From positions 1-29,669 of the forward strand of contig JAZQQT010000081.1 in assembly GCA_045629205.1 (NCBI GenBank): a DNA stretch of 29,669 bases. The letters run 5' to 3'. The translations under genes were made by a program, and so were the position numbers. The notes below the pieces were generated by a model. The model was not told the DNA's origin and did no database searches. It saw only the letters and a list, made by a program, of their open reading frames with translations. Below are positions 17,133 to 25,412 of the stretch, one piece after another (the stretch's first letter is position 1; each line of letters starts with the position of its first letter). The stretch comes from JAZQLP01 sp045629205. Its GTDB lineage: Bacteria > Bacillota > Clostridia > Oscillospirales > UBA644.

Positions 17133-18488
17133 TTAGCCGTTCAGTTTTTCGTTTATTTCGTTATTCAATAAGTCTTCAATAGTCTGGATTGCTGCAGACA
17201 GCGATCCGCCGCCGCCGATATATGTGTTGAATTCTTTTTCCATTGCGTCAAATGATTCGCTGAGTATTCCGAAAGGATATACGACAATGTTGTCTACTGT
17301 TTCGGCATACATTTCGTAGTCGGACTGGTAATTGAAATAGTTATCTTCGGCGTAGCCTCTCCATCCGTCTTCATAGTTTGTGAGCGGTTCATATGTTTCT
17401 TCGAGAATGAACGCAAGCTCATCTTCCGAAAAGATGCGTGTTACGGGGACAGCATAGAAAAATTCGAACCAAGTGAAACCGGATAATGATTCCGGGCTGC
17501 CGTGCGGTCCGTATGGAAAGGAAACCGTGCTGATATAAACGTTATCGCTTGTTGCGATATGCGGAGAATCTCCGTTCATCATAACGAACTGTTCGCCCAC
17601 CATAAACAAATCGTAACCGATACCGGAAGCGTTACGCATGAGACCTTCTTCGTTAAGACTGCGGGCAAATTCCATTGCTTCGGTGAAATTATCGGTATTA
17701 AAACCGCTTTGGTATCTTCCGTTGATGTTTTTGATTATATAACCGCCGTTTGCGATAACCATATCGGGAGCAAAGCCGCCGAGCATTGCCGTGTAGGATA
17801 CATCGCCGTCGTTGGTGACTTTTCTGAGTTCGGTTTTCAGATTTTCCCAGTTCCAGCTTTTATCTTCTATGTATTCGTGGGGATCGGTCATTCCGAATTT
17901 ATCTACGGCAAGCGACATGTTTATGAGAAGCAAGCCGTAAGCTGCGGGAAGGAACGGCCAGTAATTCGGGGTGAAACCGTAACGCTTTCCGCCGAATGTG
18001 ACAAGCGGCATATAGGAATCCTCGCCCCATTTGTCGGATTCGAGGTCGTCAAGGGGAATATCTTCGAGCGAATCAAGCAGTCCGGCGCCGTAGAGACCGA
18101 AAACGGTCTGGCTGTTTGTGTAAATAAGGTCGGCGCCTGATTTTCCGGTTATAGACATCGTGAGGATTTCGGACTGAAGAGAATTTTCGTTTTCAAAATC
18201 AAAATTGATATTGTATTTTTTTGTGAGTTCGGAATACCTGTCCATTAACGCGTCTGTAACAGAACTGGTTCCGCGTTTTTGGTTGTAACAGAGGCGTCCT
18301 TCGATGTTGCGGTCATTGAGCCCTCCGTTGTTTGATACAAAACCCGTTGTCAGAACGGTGAATGTGCTTCCTCTGAAATCATAAATTTCCTCATCCTCTT
18401 CTGTGAAAATCGGAGGTTTTTTTGATGCGCAGGATGTGAATGACAGCGTTATGCACATCAAGATCAGAATGGCAATAAGTTTTTTCAT
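17133..18488 (-). CDS. L13: divergent solute-binding-like lipoprotein, first gene of the second transcription unit
   Basis: I prefer the ATG at 18488 (451 residues), since the alternative ATG at 18497 sits only two bases from AGAGG. The signal ends FTSC (Cys20). It is a singleton with a roughly 15-residue longer N-terminal loop (VSNNGGLNDRNIEGRLCYNQ, 51-70). Family elements are GKSGADLIY (115-123), YGFTPNYW (170-177), WNW (212-214), ANGGYIIKNING (246-257), FPYGP (324-328) and an altered late motif YEDGW (372-376, normally YPEGW). The YGFxPNxW element links it to L14 and subfamily C rather than A, while FPYGP and INEKLNG resemble A. It lies directly behind a strong promoter and may be the most highly expressed of its unit. 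Confidence 0.9.
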   Translation of the reverse strand: MKKLIAILILMCITLSFTSCASKKPPIFTEEDEEIYDFRGSTFTVLTTGFVSNNGGLNDRNIEGRLCYNQKRGTSSVTDALMDRYSELTKKYNINFDFENENSLQSEILTMSITGKSGADLIYTNSQTVFGLYGAGLLDSLEDIPLDDLESDKWGEDSYMPLVTFGGKRYGFTPNYWPFLPAAYGLLLINMSLAVDKFGMTDPHEYIEDKSWNWENLKTELRKVTNDGDVSYTAMLGGFAPDMVIANGGYIIKNINGRYQSGFNTDNFTEAMEFARSLNEEGLMRNASGIGYDLFMVGEQFVMMNGDSPHIATSDNVYISTVSFPYGPHGSPESLSGFTWFEFFYAVPVTRIFSEDELAFILEETYEPLTNYEDGWRGYAEDNYFNYQSDYEMYAETVDNIVVYPFGILSESFDAMEKEFNTYIGGGGSLSAAIQTIEDLLNNEINEKLNG

Positions 18489-18519
18489 TGTTTTCATTTC
18501 CTCTTTTATATACTATTCA

Positions 18520-18547
18520 ATAATAACATATATCGAAAATGTGTCAA
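18520..18547 (-). promoter_or_regulatory. Internal SigA-type promoter ahead of L13
   Basis: On the minus strand a perfect TTGACA (18542-18547) and TATTAT (18520-18525, 5 of 6) are separated by 16 nt. The leader to the L13 start would be about 25 nt. It lies in the 119-128-bp gap after L14, in which I see no convincing terminator. Read-through from the upstream unit therefore remains possible. Confidence 0.8.
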
Positions 18548-18616
18548 TGTTGTTACAAGTATGGCGATGTGAATGAAATATTGGGTATAAACAGGGCGTC
18601 TTTATCCGATTAAAAC

Positions 18617-19966
18617 TTATTGCTTATAATATTGATTGATTTCTGCCTGCATCGCGTCGGCAACCGAGTCTATTGCCGATGTCGAGAGTGAACCGTGAAC
18701 AATATTCTGCAGTGTGGTTCTTGCGTCGATATAAGTATCTTTGCATGCGAGTTGGTTGCATACAACGGCATTTGAGATGGCGATCATTGTGTATTTGAGC
18801 TGCCGTTCGTCTACCATTTTGAATTCTACTTCGTAATCCTTCCATCCGCGGGGGTAATTCTTGTTTATCGGTTCGAAAAGTTCTTCGAGGATCAGCCCGA
18901 TATCTTCGGATGAATAGGCCGTGAGAGAGCAAACAGCTCCGAGTCCCTGTTCGAGAACAATTGATGAATAACCGTTTTCTTTGGCATCCGGACCGAGAGG
19001 AAAGGGAACGCATATGATAGCGAACTCCTCGCTGTTACTTCCGAATCCGCCTCCTCCGCCGTAATATGCCACTTTTTTTGTTCCCCAGAAAGCGTCTTCC
19101 ACACTGTCATAGTTCCCGAAATCCGAAATTGCGGCGGGACCGAACGCAACCGCGAGCCCTTCGTCAAAAAGTGATTTCATGAATTCTATGCCTTTTTTTG
19201 AATTTTCATCCGCCATTGTGACAACGACTCTTCCGTCTATGTTTTTCATAATGCCGCCGCCGTTGCTTATCATACCGGTCTGCGCGTAAACAGTGGCGAT
19301 ACCGTCCATTCCGAATCCGTAGTGTTCTCCGTTTTCGTCGGTATATGTCGCTTTTCTCAGTTCTTCCTTAAAAACATCCCATGTCCATTCGCCTGCCTCG
19401 AGAAACTCAATCGGATTCTGCATGTTGAGTTCCTCGAGATATTCGAGGCAGGTAGTCGGCAGTCCGAAAAGATGCGGGACCCCATTCCAGAGATTCGGGA
19501 AAAATCCGTATCTCGTTCCGTTAAACGTGGAGAGCTGATTCATATATTCTTCTCCCCATTTTTCGCTTTCGGTGTCGTTGACTCCCGATTCCGAAAACGG
19601 AATGAGCGCGCCGATATTGTAAAGGTCATACAGAACGGTAAAATCACTGTAAACGACATCGTAACCGTTTCTTCCCGACAGTGATGCCGCAAGAACCGAT
19701 GTGGCGACGTCATCCGTTTCTCCGACAAGTTCCACATTGTATTGCTTGTTTATTTCCGCTACGCGGTCAAATATACCGTCGGTTACCGCATCGACAATAC
19801 CGGATCCTTTTTTCTTCTCGGGGAAACTCATTCCGAGGAATCTGAATTCCATTCCTCTGAAATCGATTTCCGAGTTGTCTTCTCCCGGATTGAATTTATT
19901 CTGTCCGCACGCGAACAGGGAGAATGTCAGACAGATAATTATCGATAATATCAAAAATTTTCTCAT
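18617..19966 (-). CDS. L14: divergent solute-binding-like lipoprotein, last gene of the first transcription unit
   Basis: This 449-residue singleton has lipobox LFAC (Cys20) and GGAG before the ATG. It carries the most canonical family 1 helix start, GEWTWDVF (192-199). Other elements are SGRNGYDVVY (97-106), YGFFPNLW (153-160), ISNGGGIMKNIDG (233-245), FPLGP (322-326) and YPRGW (371-375). A glycine-rich loop, YYGGGGGFGS (301-310), lies where subfamily A has its variable segment; L19 has a similar loop. The C-terminal third differs from all others and has extra cysteines (VVCNQLACKD, 401-410). Its QYYKQ end recalls L20 and L21 (EYYNQ, NYYEQ). It may be the closest relative of an ordinary sugar-binding protein here. 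Confidence 0.9.
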   Translation of the reverse strand: MRKFLILSIIICLTFSLFACGQNKFNPGEDNSEIDFRGMEFRFLGMSFPEKKKGSGIVDAVTDGIFDRVAEINKQYNVELVGETDDVATSVLAASLSGRNGYDVVYSDFTVLYDLYNIGALIPFSESGVNDTESEKWGEEYMNQLSTFNGTRYGFFPNLWNGVPHLFGLPTTCLEYLEELNMQNPIEFLEAGEWTWDVFKEELRKATYTDENGEHYGFGMDGIATVYAQTGMISNGGGIMKNIDGRVVVTMADENSKKGIEFMKSLFDEGLAVAFGPAAISDFGNYDSVEDAFWGTKKVAYYGGGGGFGSNSEEFAIICVPFPLGPDAKENGYSSIVLEQGLGAVCSLTAYSSEDIGLILEELFEPINKNYPRGWKDYEVEFKMVDERQLKYTMIAISNAVVCNQLACKDTYIDARTTLQNIVHGSLSTSAIDSVADAMQAEINQYYKQ

Positions 19967-20013
19967 AAAAGACTCCGTGATTTGATAATTTTCTTATTGA
20001 AGAAATATTCGGA

Positions 20014-21312
20014 TTATTTGTTATATTTTTCGTCTATCAGTGTCTGAACGGAACCGATAAGAGACTCAAGTGAAGACCGGACTGTTTCCGATCCTCCTAT
20101 AACCCGCTGAAACGTAGGATAAAACAGATCTTCGAAAATGCTGCCGTCTACAAAGTTGATGTTGTCGGCGGCACGACAGTAATAGTCGTAATCCGAGTCG
20201 TCATAAAAATAATTATCCAGGATATAATCTTTCCATCCGTTGGAGTAAAGTTCGCTCAAGGGTTCAAACAGCACGTCTGTTATTGTGTAAACCTCGTCTG
20301 TTGAATAAGAGGAAAAGACGGGGAATGCCCAGAATCTGCAGTCATACATTATTGCCGATATATCATCCGGAGACCCGTTGGGACCGTAAGGGACACGGAG
20401 CGCGTGAATTTCATGCTCTTCTGATTGGAATGACGGAATACCGAGTTCCGTGACATAGGTGGCTTCGTCATTTCTTGCCGGACAGTCCGCATAAGGAGTG
20501 GCGAACAGAGAGGAAATAAATTCCATTGCCTCGATGGCTTCGGGTGAATCAATAACGGCTTTGTATCCCGACATCGAAGTGTAATCCATCAGCTTTCCGC
20601 CGTTTGAATAAATAAAAGTCGCGTAAGCGTTTATTCCGTTGCGATAACCTGAAAGCACCATGCCGACGTATTGATTGCTGCCGTCGGAGAATGTTGCTTT
20701 TTCAAGGAAGCGTCTGAAATGTTCCCAGTCCCATTCTTCCGACTCAATATATTCATGCGGATCGATAAGACCGAACTCATCAACGATGTCCATCTTTAAC
20801 GCCAAAAGGCCCGAAATGTTCGGCGGCGAGTCGTGAAGATAGGGGAAAACACCGTATTGCCTGCCGTTGAAAACCGTTGCGTCGGTAAACTTTGCAGTGC
20901 CGTATTTGCCTTCATGAATATCTTCGATTATTTCATCTGCCGGAATCAAAGAGTTTATTTTATACATTTCATATAAATTCAGCGGAGCGTCATAAACCAT
21001 ATCTGCCTTAACGGTGCCGGTCAGAGAACCCGAGATGAACGACATCGCCACGTTATCAACGCGGTTTTCATTAAAAACAAGATTGTATTTATTCTGAATA
21101 TCATACAGTCTTTGATTGAATCTGTCGTTCGCTGCGGTTGCTCCGGCAGACTTGAACAAACTATTATACACCGACATTATAACCGTAAATTCACTGCCGT
21201 GAAAATTAAGGTCGTCGTCCTCCTCCGGATCCGGCAGCTTCGGTTTTGCGCATGCCGAAAAGAAAGACAGCATAAAGCATATAAGAAAAAAAACGGATAA
21301 ATATCTCTTCAT
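20014..21312 (-). CDS. L15: solute-binding-like lipoprotein, subfamily B
   Basis: L15 is 432 residues with lipobox FSAC (Cys21), followed by AKPKLPDPEEDDD. Subfamily B signatures are ANDRFNQRLYDIQNKYNLVF (61-80), YLHDSPPNISG (158-168), WDW (194-196), YSNGGK (235-240), ATPYADCP (271-278), VPYGP (307-311) and SNGW (357-360, here Ser for Pro). The PYAD(C/S)P segment occurs only in this subfamily and may line the pocket. The C-terminus is IDEKYNK. AGGAA precedes the ATG. Its signal and linker are almost the same as in L16, a member of another subfamily. The gap to L14 is 47 bp. Confidence 0.92.
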   Translation of the reverse strand: MKRYLSVFFLICFMLSFFSACAKPKLPDPEEDDDLNFHGSEFTVIMSVYNSLFKSAGATAANDRFNQRLYDIQNKYNLVFNENRVDNVAMSFISGSLTGTVKADMVYDAPLNLYEMYKINSLIPADEIIEDIHEGKYGTAKFTDATVFNGRQYGVFPYLHDSPPNISGLLALKMDIVDEFGLIDPHEYIESEEWDWEHFRRFLEKATFSDGSNQYVGMVLSGYRNGINAYATFIYSNGGKLMDYTSMSGYKAVIDSPEAIEAMEFISSLFATPYADCPARNDEATYVTELGIPSFQSEEHEIHALRVPYGPNGSPDDISAIMYDCRFWAFPVFSSYSTDEVYTITDVLFEPLSELYSNGWKDYILDNYFYDDSDYDYYCRAADNINFVDGSIFEDLFYPTFQRVIGGSETVRSSLESLIGSVQTLIDEKYNK

Positions 21313-21358
21313 AACATTCCTGTAAAATATAAAATACGAATTTTTATCTGACGATTTA

Positions 21359-22693
21359 CTATTTACTATTGAATTTTTCGTCTATGTCGTTCTGAATGAT
21401 TTCGATGGCGCCGTCGAGTGCGACGTCGGCTGATTTGTATCCTTTTATGACGTCATTTATCGCTCTGTCGTAGACGTTGGCTCCTTCTGTGATAATGTAT
21501 GCGTCGATGTATTCGGCTTCTTCGACTCCTTTTACAAAATACTCAAAATCGTTTCGGTCAAAGAAAAACGTGTCTTCCACGACGTCTTTCCAGCCGTTGG
21601 GATAAACGTCGCTCAGCGGTTCGAATAAAAATTCCGCTACTGCTCCGACTTCTTCTTCGGTATATGATGAGAAAATAGGGAAAGACCATACTTTTTCTCC
21701 CTGTGTTACGGTTGAAACGGTGTCTGTATCTCCGCTCGGACCGTAAGGGTATCGGATTCCGCATATTGTGTAGGTGTCGTTTGTCGAATACCCCTGACCG
21801 TTCATAACCATAAAACGTTCACCTTTGTCGAAAAACCAGGATTGCATATCTACGGGGCCTATCTGGAAGAGACCGTCGGCGGTAAGCGAAGCGACATATT
21901 CCAGAGCCTCTTTTGCTTCGGGACTGTTGATGTCACACACCAATCTGCCGTTTTTATCCGTTATGAACCGCGCACCGTTGGCAAACATAAACGGGGTGAT
22001 GCTGGTAATCGTCGGCCATCCTATACCGTTTACGCCCATTCCTTCCCAAATAACGTCTCCGTCTTTTATGACTGTTTTTGAAAGAAATTCTCTGAAATGC
22101 GTCCAGTCCCATTCTCCCGCTTCGATGATTTCGTGAGGATCGTCGATATTATATTTTTCGAGAATCGTCATATTAACGTGAACGAAGCCTTCTACCTGCG
22201 GTATGGTTTCCCAGTAATTCGGGAATATTCCGTATCTCGTTCCTCCGTAGATTGCCGTGCGGTCGCCTATTACGTCCCATTTTTCGCTTTCGGGATCGTT
22301 TATAATGTTTTCAACCGGAAGAATTGTGTTGATCAGGTATGCGTCGTAAAGATGATAGTCCCAGCAATACAACATGTCGGACTTTATTCCTCCCGATATA
22401 AGACCGGCGAGGAAATGGGTCGCAGGCTCGATGTTGTTTTCAAACACAAATTTCAGATTGAATTCCTTTTCCGTTTCGTAATAACGGTCGATTTCGCGGT
22501 CCTGCGAGGCACTTATTCCTTTTTTTAATGAAACACCGTGTGTATGGATACCTGTGGAAATGACAAATTCCGCATCGCGAAAATCAAGGTTGTCGTCTTC
22601 TTCACCCAAATCAGGCATCTTCGGCTTTGCGCATGCGGAAAAGAAGGACAGCATAAAACAAATAAGAAAAAAAACGGATAAATATTTTTTCAT
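21359..22693 (-). CDS. L16: solute-binding-like lipoprotein, subfamily C with a subfamily B signal region
   Basis: The 444-residue protein starts MKKYLSVFFLICFMLSFFSA with Cys21 and AKPKMPDLGEEDD, nearly identical to L15 and L17. From about residue 55 it is of the L19 type: KKGISASQDREIDRYYETEK (57-76), YGIFPNYWE (153-162), WDWTHFREF (195-203), MFANGARFIT (236-245), YPYGP (315-319), WSFPIFSSYTEEEVG (336-350) and YPNGW (364-368). CWDYHLY (110-116) follows DMLY. The junction suggests recombination or conversion at the 5' end. AGGTAA precedes the start. The intergenic sequence ahead of it is duplicated between L17 and L18. Confidence 0.92.
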   Translation of the reverse strand: MKKYLSVFFLICFMLSFFSACAKPKMPDLGEEDDNLDFRDAEFVISTGIHTHGVSLKKGISASQDREIDRYYETEKEFNLKFVFENNIEPATHFLAGLISGGIKSDMLYCWDYHLYDAYLINTILPVENIINDPESEKWDVIGDRTAIYGGTRYGIFPNYWETIPQVEGFVHVNMTILEKYNIDDPHEIIEAGEWDWTHFREFLSKTVIKDGDVIWEGMGVNGIGWPTITSITPFMFANGARFITDKNGRLVCDINSPEAKEALEYVASLTADGLFQIGPVDMQSWFFDKGERFMVMNGQGYSTNDTYTICGIRYPYGPSGDTDTVSTVTQGEKVWSFPIFSSYTEEEVGAVAEFLFEPLSDVYPNGWKDVVEDTFFFDRNDFEYFVKGVEEAEYIDAYIITEGANVYDRAINDVIKGYKSADVALDGAIEIIQNDIDEKFNSK

Positions 22694-22753
22694 AACATTA
22701 CCTGAAAACTCGGATTTATATGTGACAATTGCTTAATGATTATATTTTTCGTC
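22660..22753. repeat. Duplicated intergenic block, copy 1 (L16 start / L17 end)
   Basis: This segment covers the signal-peptide start of L16, its leader and the last codons of L17. It matches 23983-24077 with one single-base length difference. Both contain CGGATTTATATGTG, then CAATTGCTTAATGATTATAT. No promoter is evident. Confidence 0.85.
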
Positions 22754-24016
22754 TATCAGAATCTGAACCGAATCTTTTATGGAGTCGATCGAAGACTGAA
22801 GTGAGTATTCGCCGCTCACAACACGCGGGAAGGTGGAATACAGATCTTCAAGGATTATGTCTTCGATATAATGAATATTATCGGCTGCGCGGCAGAAATA
22901 TTCGTAATCCGTGTCGTCATAAAAAACATTATCCTTGACATAATCCTTCCAGCCGTTGGGATACAATGCGCTCAGCGGCTCGAAAAGCTCCTCCGTAACG
23001 ATTGCTGTTTCCGCTTTGGAAAAAATCGAAAAAATCGGGAAATTCCAGTAATCAACGGCATACATTATCGCCGATACCGTATCGGGAGAACCGTGCGGAC
23101 CGAAAGGAGCCGGCATTACATGCATTTCATCCTCTTCACTGTCGAAAATCGGATAACCGAATGTGAAGAAATATTTTGTGTCTTTCTGTTTCGGGGAATC
23201 TGCATAAGGAGATGCAAAAACAGAGGCTATGAATTCCATTGCTTCTATCGCTTCGGCAGAGTCGAATGCGACTTTGTATCCCGCTTCCGTAAACTTTATC
23301 ATACTGCCGCCGTTTGAAAAAATAAAAGTTGCATAGGCATTCTGCGCATTGCGGTCGGTAGAAAGATGTATCCCGCAGTATTTATCGGTTCCGTCGGAGA
23401 AAGTTGCGCTTTCGAGAAATGCTTTAAAATGTTCCCAGTCCCATTCTCCGTTCTCAATCATTTCGTGAGGGTCCGGAAGATTGAATTCGCTTACATAATC
23501 CATATTCAGCGAAAGGACTCCGGCAATATCCGGAGGAGTATCATGCAGATACGGGAAAATACCATACTGTTTGCCCGCGAATACGGATCCCGCAATCAGG
23601 CTCGGAGTGCCGTATTTTATATTGTCCGGATCATCTAAAATATCTTCGATCGGAATACCGGCATTGATTTTATATATTTCGTATAAATGACTTGGAGGAC
23701 ATATTATCATGTCTGCCACGAAATTTCCGGTCATGGAACCGGTTATACAGTCCATTTCGGGATAATGTGAATATTTTTCTTCAAAAACAAGATTGAATTT
23801 ATTCTGAATATCATACAGTCTTTGATTGAATCTGTCGTTTGCCGCGGTTTCTCCTGCCTTTTTGAAAAGAACGGCATTCGTTGTTATGACCGTAAATTTA
23901 CTGCCGAGAAAATTCAGTTCATCTTCTTCGGGATCGGGTAGCTTCGGTTTTGCGCAGGCCGAAAAAAATGACAGTATAAAGCAAATAATAAAAAAAACGG
24001 ATAAATATTTTTTCAT
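22733..24016 (-). CDS. L17: solute-binding-like lipoprotein, subfamily B (shortest member)
   Basis: At 427 residues this is the shortest paralogue; lipobox FSAC (Cys21) and linker AKPKLPDPEEDE. It has NDRFNQRLYDIQNKFNLVF (60-78), GNFVADMII (97-105), YGIFPYLHDTPPDIAG (151-166), WDW (192-194), FSNGGSMIKF (233-242), ASPYADSP (268-275), APFGP (303-307, departing from the usual PYGP) and YPNGW (352-356). The loss of Tyr for Phe in the GP element and TNAVLFKKAGE near the N-terminus distinguish it from L15 and L18. AAGG precedes the ATG. Both flanks carry the duplicated block described here, so the gene itself may be the duplicated unit. Confidence 0.92.
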   Translation of the reverse strand: MKKYLSVFFIICFILSFFSACAKPKLPDPEEDELNFLGSKFTVITTNAVLFKKAGETAANDRFNQRLYDIQNKFNLVFEEKYSHYPEMDCITGSMTGNFVADMIICPPSHLYEIYKINAGIPIEDILDDPDNIKYGTPSLIAGSVFAGKQYGIFPYLHDTPPDIAGVLSLNMDYVSEFNLPDPHEMIENGEWDWEHFKAFLESATFSDGTDKYCGIHLSTDRNAQNAYATFIFSNGGSMIKFTEAGYKVAFDSAEAIEAMEFIASVFASPYADSPKQKDTKYFFTFGYPIFDSEEDEMHVMPAPFGPHGSPDTVSAIMYAVDYWNFPIFSIFSKAETAIVTEELFEPLSALYPNGWKDYVKDNVFYDDTDYEYFCRAADNIHYIEDIILEDLYSTFPRVVSGEYSLQSSIDSIKDSVQILIDEKYNH

Positions 24017-24077
24017 AACGTTACCTTAAAAATCCGGATTTATATGTGGCAATTGCTTAATGATTATATTTTTCGTC
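23983..24077. repeat. Duplicated intergenic block, copy 2 (L17 start / L18 end)
   Basis: Partner of 22660-22753. It contains the L17 signal-peptide start, its leader and the L18 3' end (EKYNH). The match crosses non-coding sequence, so common protein function alone does not explain it. Confidence 0.85.
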
Positions 24078-25358
24078 CAAGCGTGACTGGACCAGATCCG
24101 TAAGCGATTCTATAGAAGCCTGAACGGAGTCTGTGCCGGAATTGATTCGTTGAAGCAGCGGAAAAAAGGTGTTGCCGAACAGATCGTTGTCGATATAGAG
24201 AGCGTTATCTGCCGCAATACAGTAGTATTCGTAATCCTGAGTGTCGTAAAAATAATTGTCCATGACATAATCTTTCCAGCCGTTTGGATAAATATCACTC
24301 AGCGGCTCAAAAAGGTCGTTTGTAATCGCGGACAGTTCGTTTGCCGCATAGATTGTGAAGATCGGATATGCCCAGAAATTGAAATCGTAAAAAATGGAAG
24401 AAATCGTATCCGGCGATCCTTTCGGACCGTATGGGACACGCAGAACATGAATTTCATCTTCCGTTGCTTTAAATGAGGGGGAACCGAGAGTGATGATATA
24501 TTTCTTTTCGTCGACAGCGGGACAGTCGGCGTATGGTGATGAAAAAACCGAAGATATATATTCCATTGCCTCGATGGCTTCGGGAGAGTTAAAAGCGACT
24601 TGATATCCGCCCGCTTCGCTGTATTTTATCATACTGCCGCCGTTTGAGAGAATAAAAGGCGCGAAAGAGTTGCAGCTGTTACGCCTTCCGGAAAGAACCA
24701 TTCCGGCGTAATCAATGTCTCCGTCGGAAAAAGTCGCTTCGGTAAGATATTGTCTGAAATGTTCCCAATCCCATTCGCCGGCTTCTATGATTTCGTGAGG
24801 ATCGTTGAGATTGAATTCTTTTACATAGTCCATTTTCAGTGAAAGCAATCCCGCTATGTCCGGAGGAGTATCATGGAGATAAGGTAAAACGCCATACTGT
24901 TTCCCGTGGAATATCGCCGCTTCGATCAGTTTCGGAGTGCCGTATTTGTTATCCTTCGGGTTTTCGATGATTTCTTCTGTCGGAACAAGGGAATCTATTT
25001 TGTATATCTCATATAATTCCGCCGGTCCGTCTATTACGATATCCGCCGTAAAGTTACCGGTCAGAGAACCGGTCATAAAAGTCAATGCCGGATTGTCGGT
25101 TACTTCTTCCGCAAAAACAAGATTGTATTTATTCTGAATATCGTATAACCTTTGATTCATTCTGTCATCCGCTGCCGTTGCCCCGGCGACAGGTTTGAAC
25201 AGATTGTTGTATAGGTCCATATAAACGACGACCTTTCCGCCGTGAAAATCGAGTTCCGACTCACTTTCTTCGATGTCCGGAACCTGAGGCTTTGCGCAGG
25301 CTGAGAATAACGATAGGATAATGCATGCCAGAAGGAAGGTTGAAAAGAATTTTTTCAT
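24057..25358 (-). CDS. L18: solute-binding-like lipoprotein, subfamily B
   Basis: L18 has 433 residues, lipobox FSAC (Cys21) and a strong AAAGGAG site. The body is subfamily B: DDRMNQRLYDIQNKYNLVF (64-82), GNFTADIVIDGP (101-112), YGVLPYLHDTPPDIAG (155-170), WDW (196-198), LSNGGSMIKY (237-246), SSPYADCP (273-280), VPYGP (308-312) and YPNGW (357-361). The stretch DPHEIIEAGEWDW (186-198), however, is the subfamily C version, and its DNA is identical over 36 nt to L19. It therefore seems to have received a patch from its neighbour. The signal sequence (MKKFFSTFLL) differs from those of L15-L17. Confidence 0.92.
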   Translation of the reverse strand: MKKFFSTFLLACIILSLFSACAKPQVPDIEESESELDFHGGKVVVYMDLYNNLFKPVAGATAADDRMNQRLYDIQNKYNLVFAEEVTDNPALTFMTGSLTGNFTADIVIDGPAELYEIYKIDSLVPTEEIIENPKDNKYGTPKLIEAAIFHGKQYGVLPYLHDTPPDIAGLLSLKMDYVKEFNLNDPHEIIEAGEWDWEHFRQYLTEATFSDGDIDYAGMVLSGRRNSCNSFAPFILSNGGSMIKYSEAGGYQVAFNSPEAIEAMEYISSVFSSPYADCPAVDEKKYIITLGSPSFKATEDEIHVLRVPYGPKGSPDTISSIFYDFNFWAYPIFTIYAANELSAITNDLFEPLSDIYPNGWKDYVMDNYFYDTQDYEYYCIAADNALYIDNDLFGNTFFPLLQRINSGTDSVQASIESLTDLVQSRLDEKYNH

Positions 25359-25412
25359 TACGGTCTCCTTTAAAAATATCGCTTTTGTCCTTTGTTTGTA
25401 AAAATGAAACGG

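Noticed and set aside
17502..18140. A 212-codon open frame on the plus strand opposite L13.
   Set aside because: It lies wholly antisense to a well-supported lipoprotein gene, has no ribosome site or recognisable domain, and similar antisense frames recur opposite most paralogues because of their codon usage.
18563..18616. A possible hairpin after L14 (GGATAAA ... TTTATACC on the minus strand).
   Set aside because: The stem is imperfect and short of GC, and no T-run follows, so I do not call a terminator.
22097..22528. A 143-codon plus-strand frame opposite L16.
   Set aside because: It is antisense to L16, which carries conserved motifs and a signal peptide; the composition of the plus-strand product looks random.
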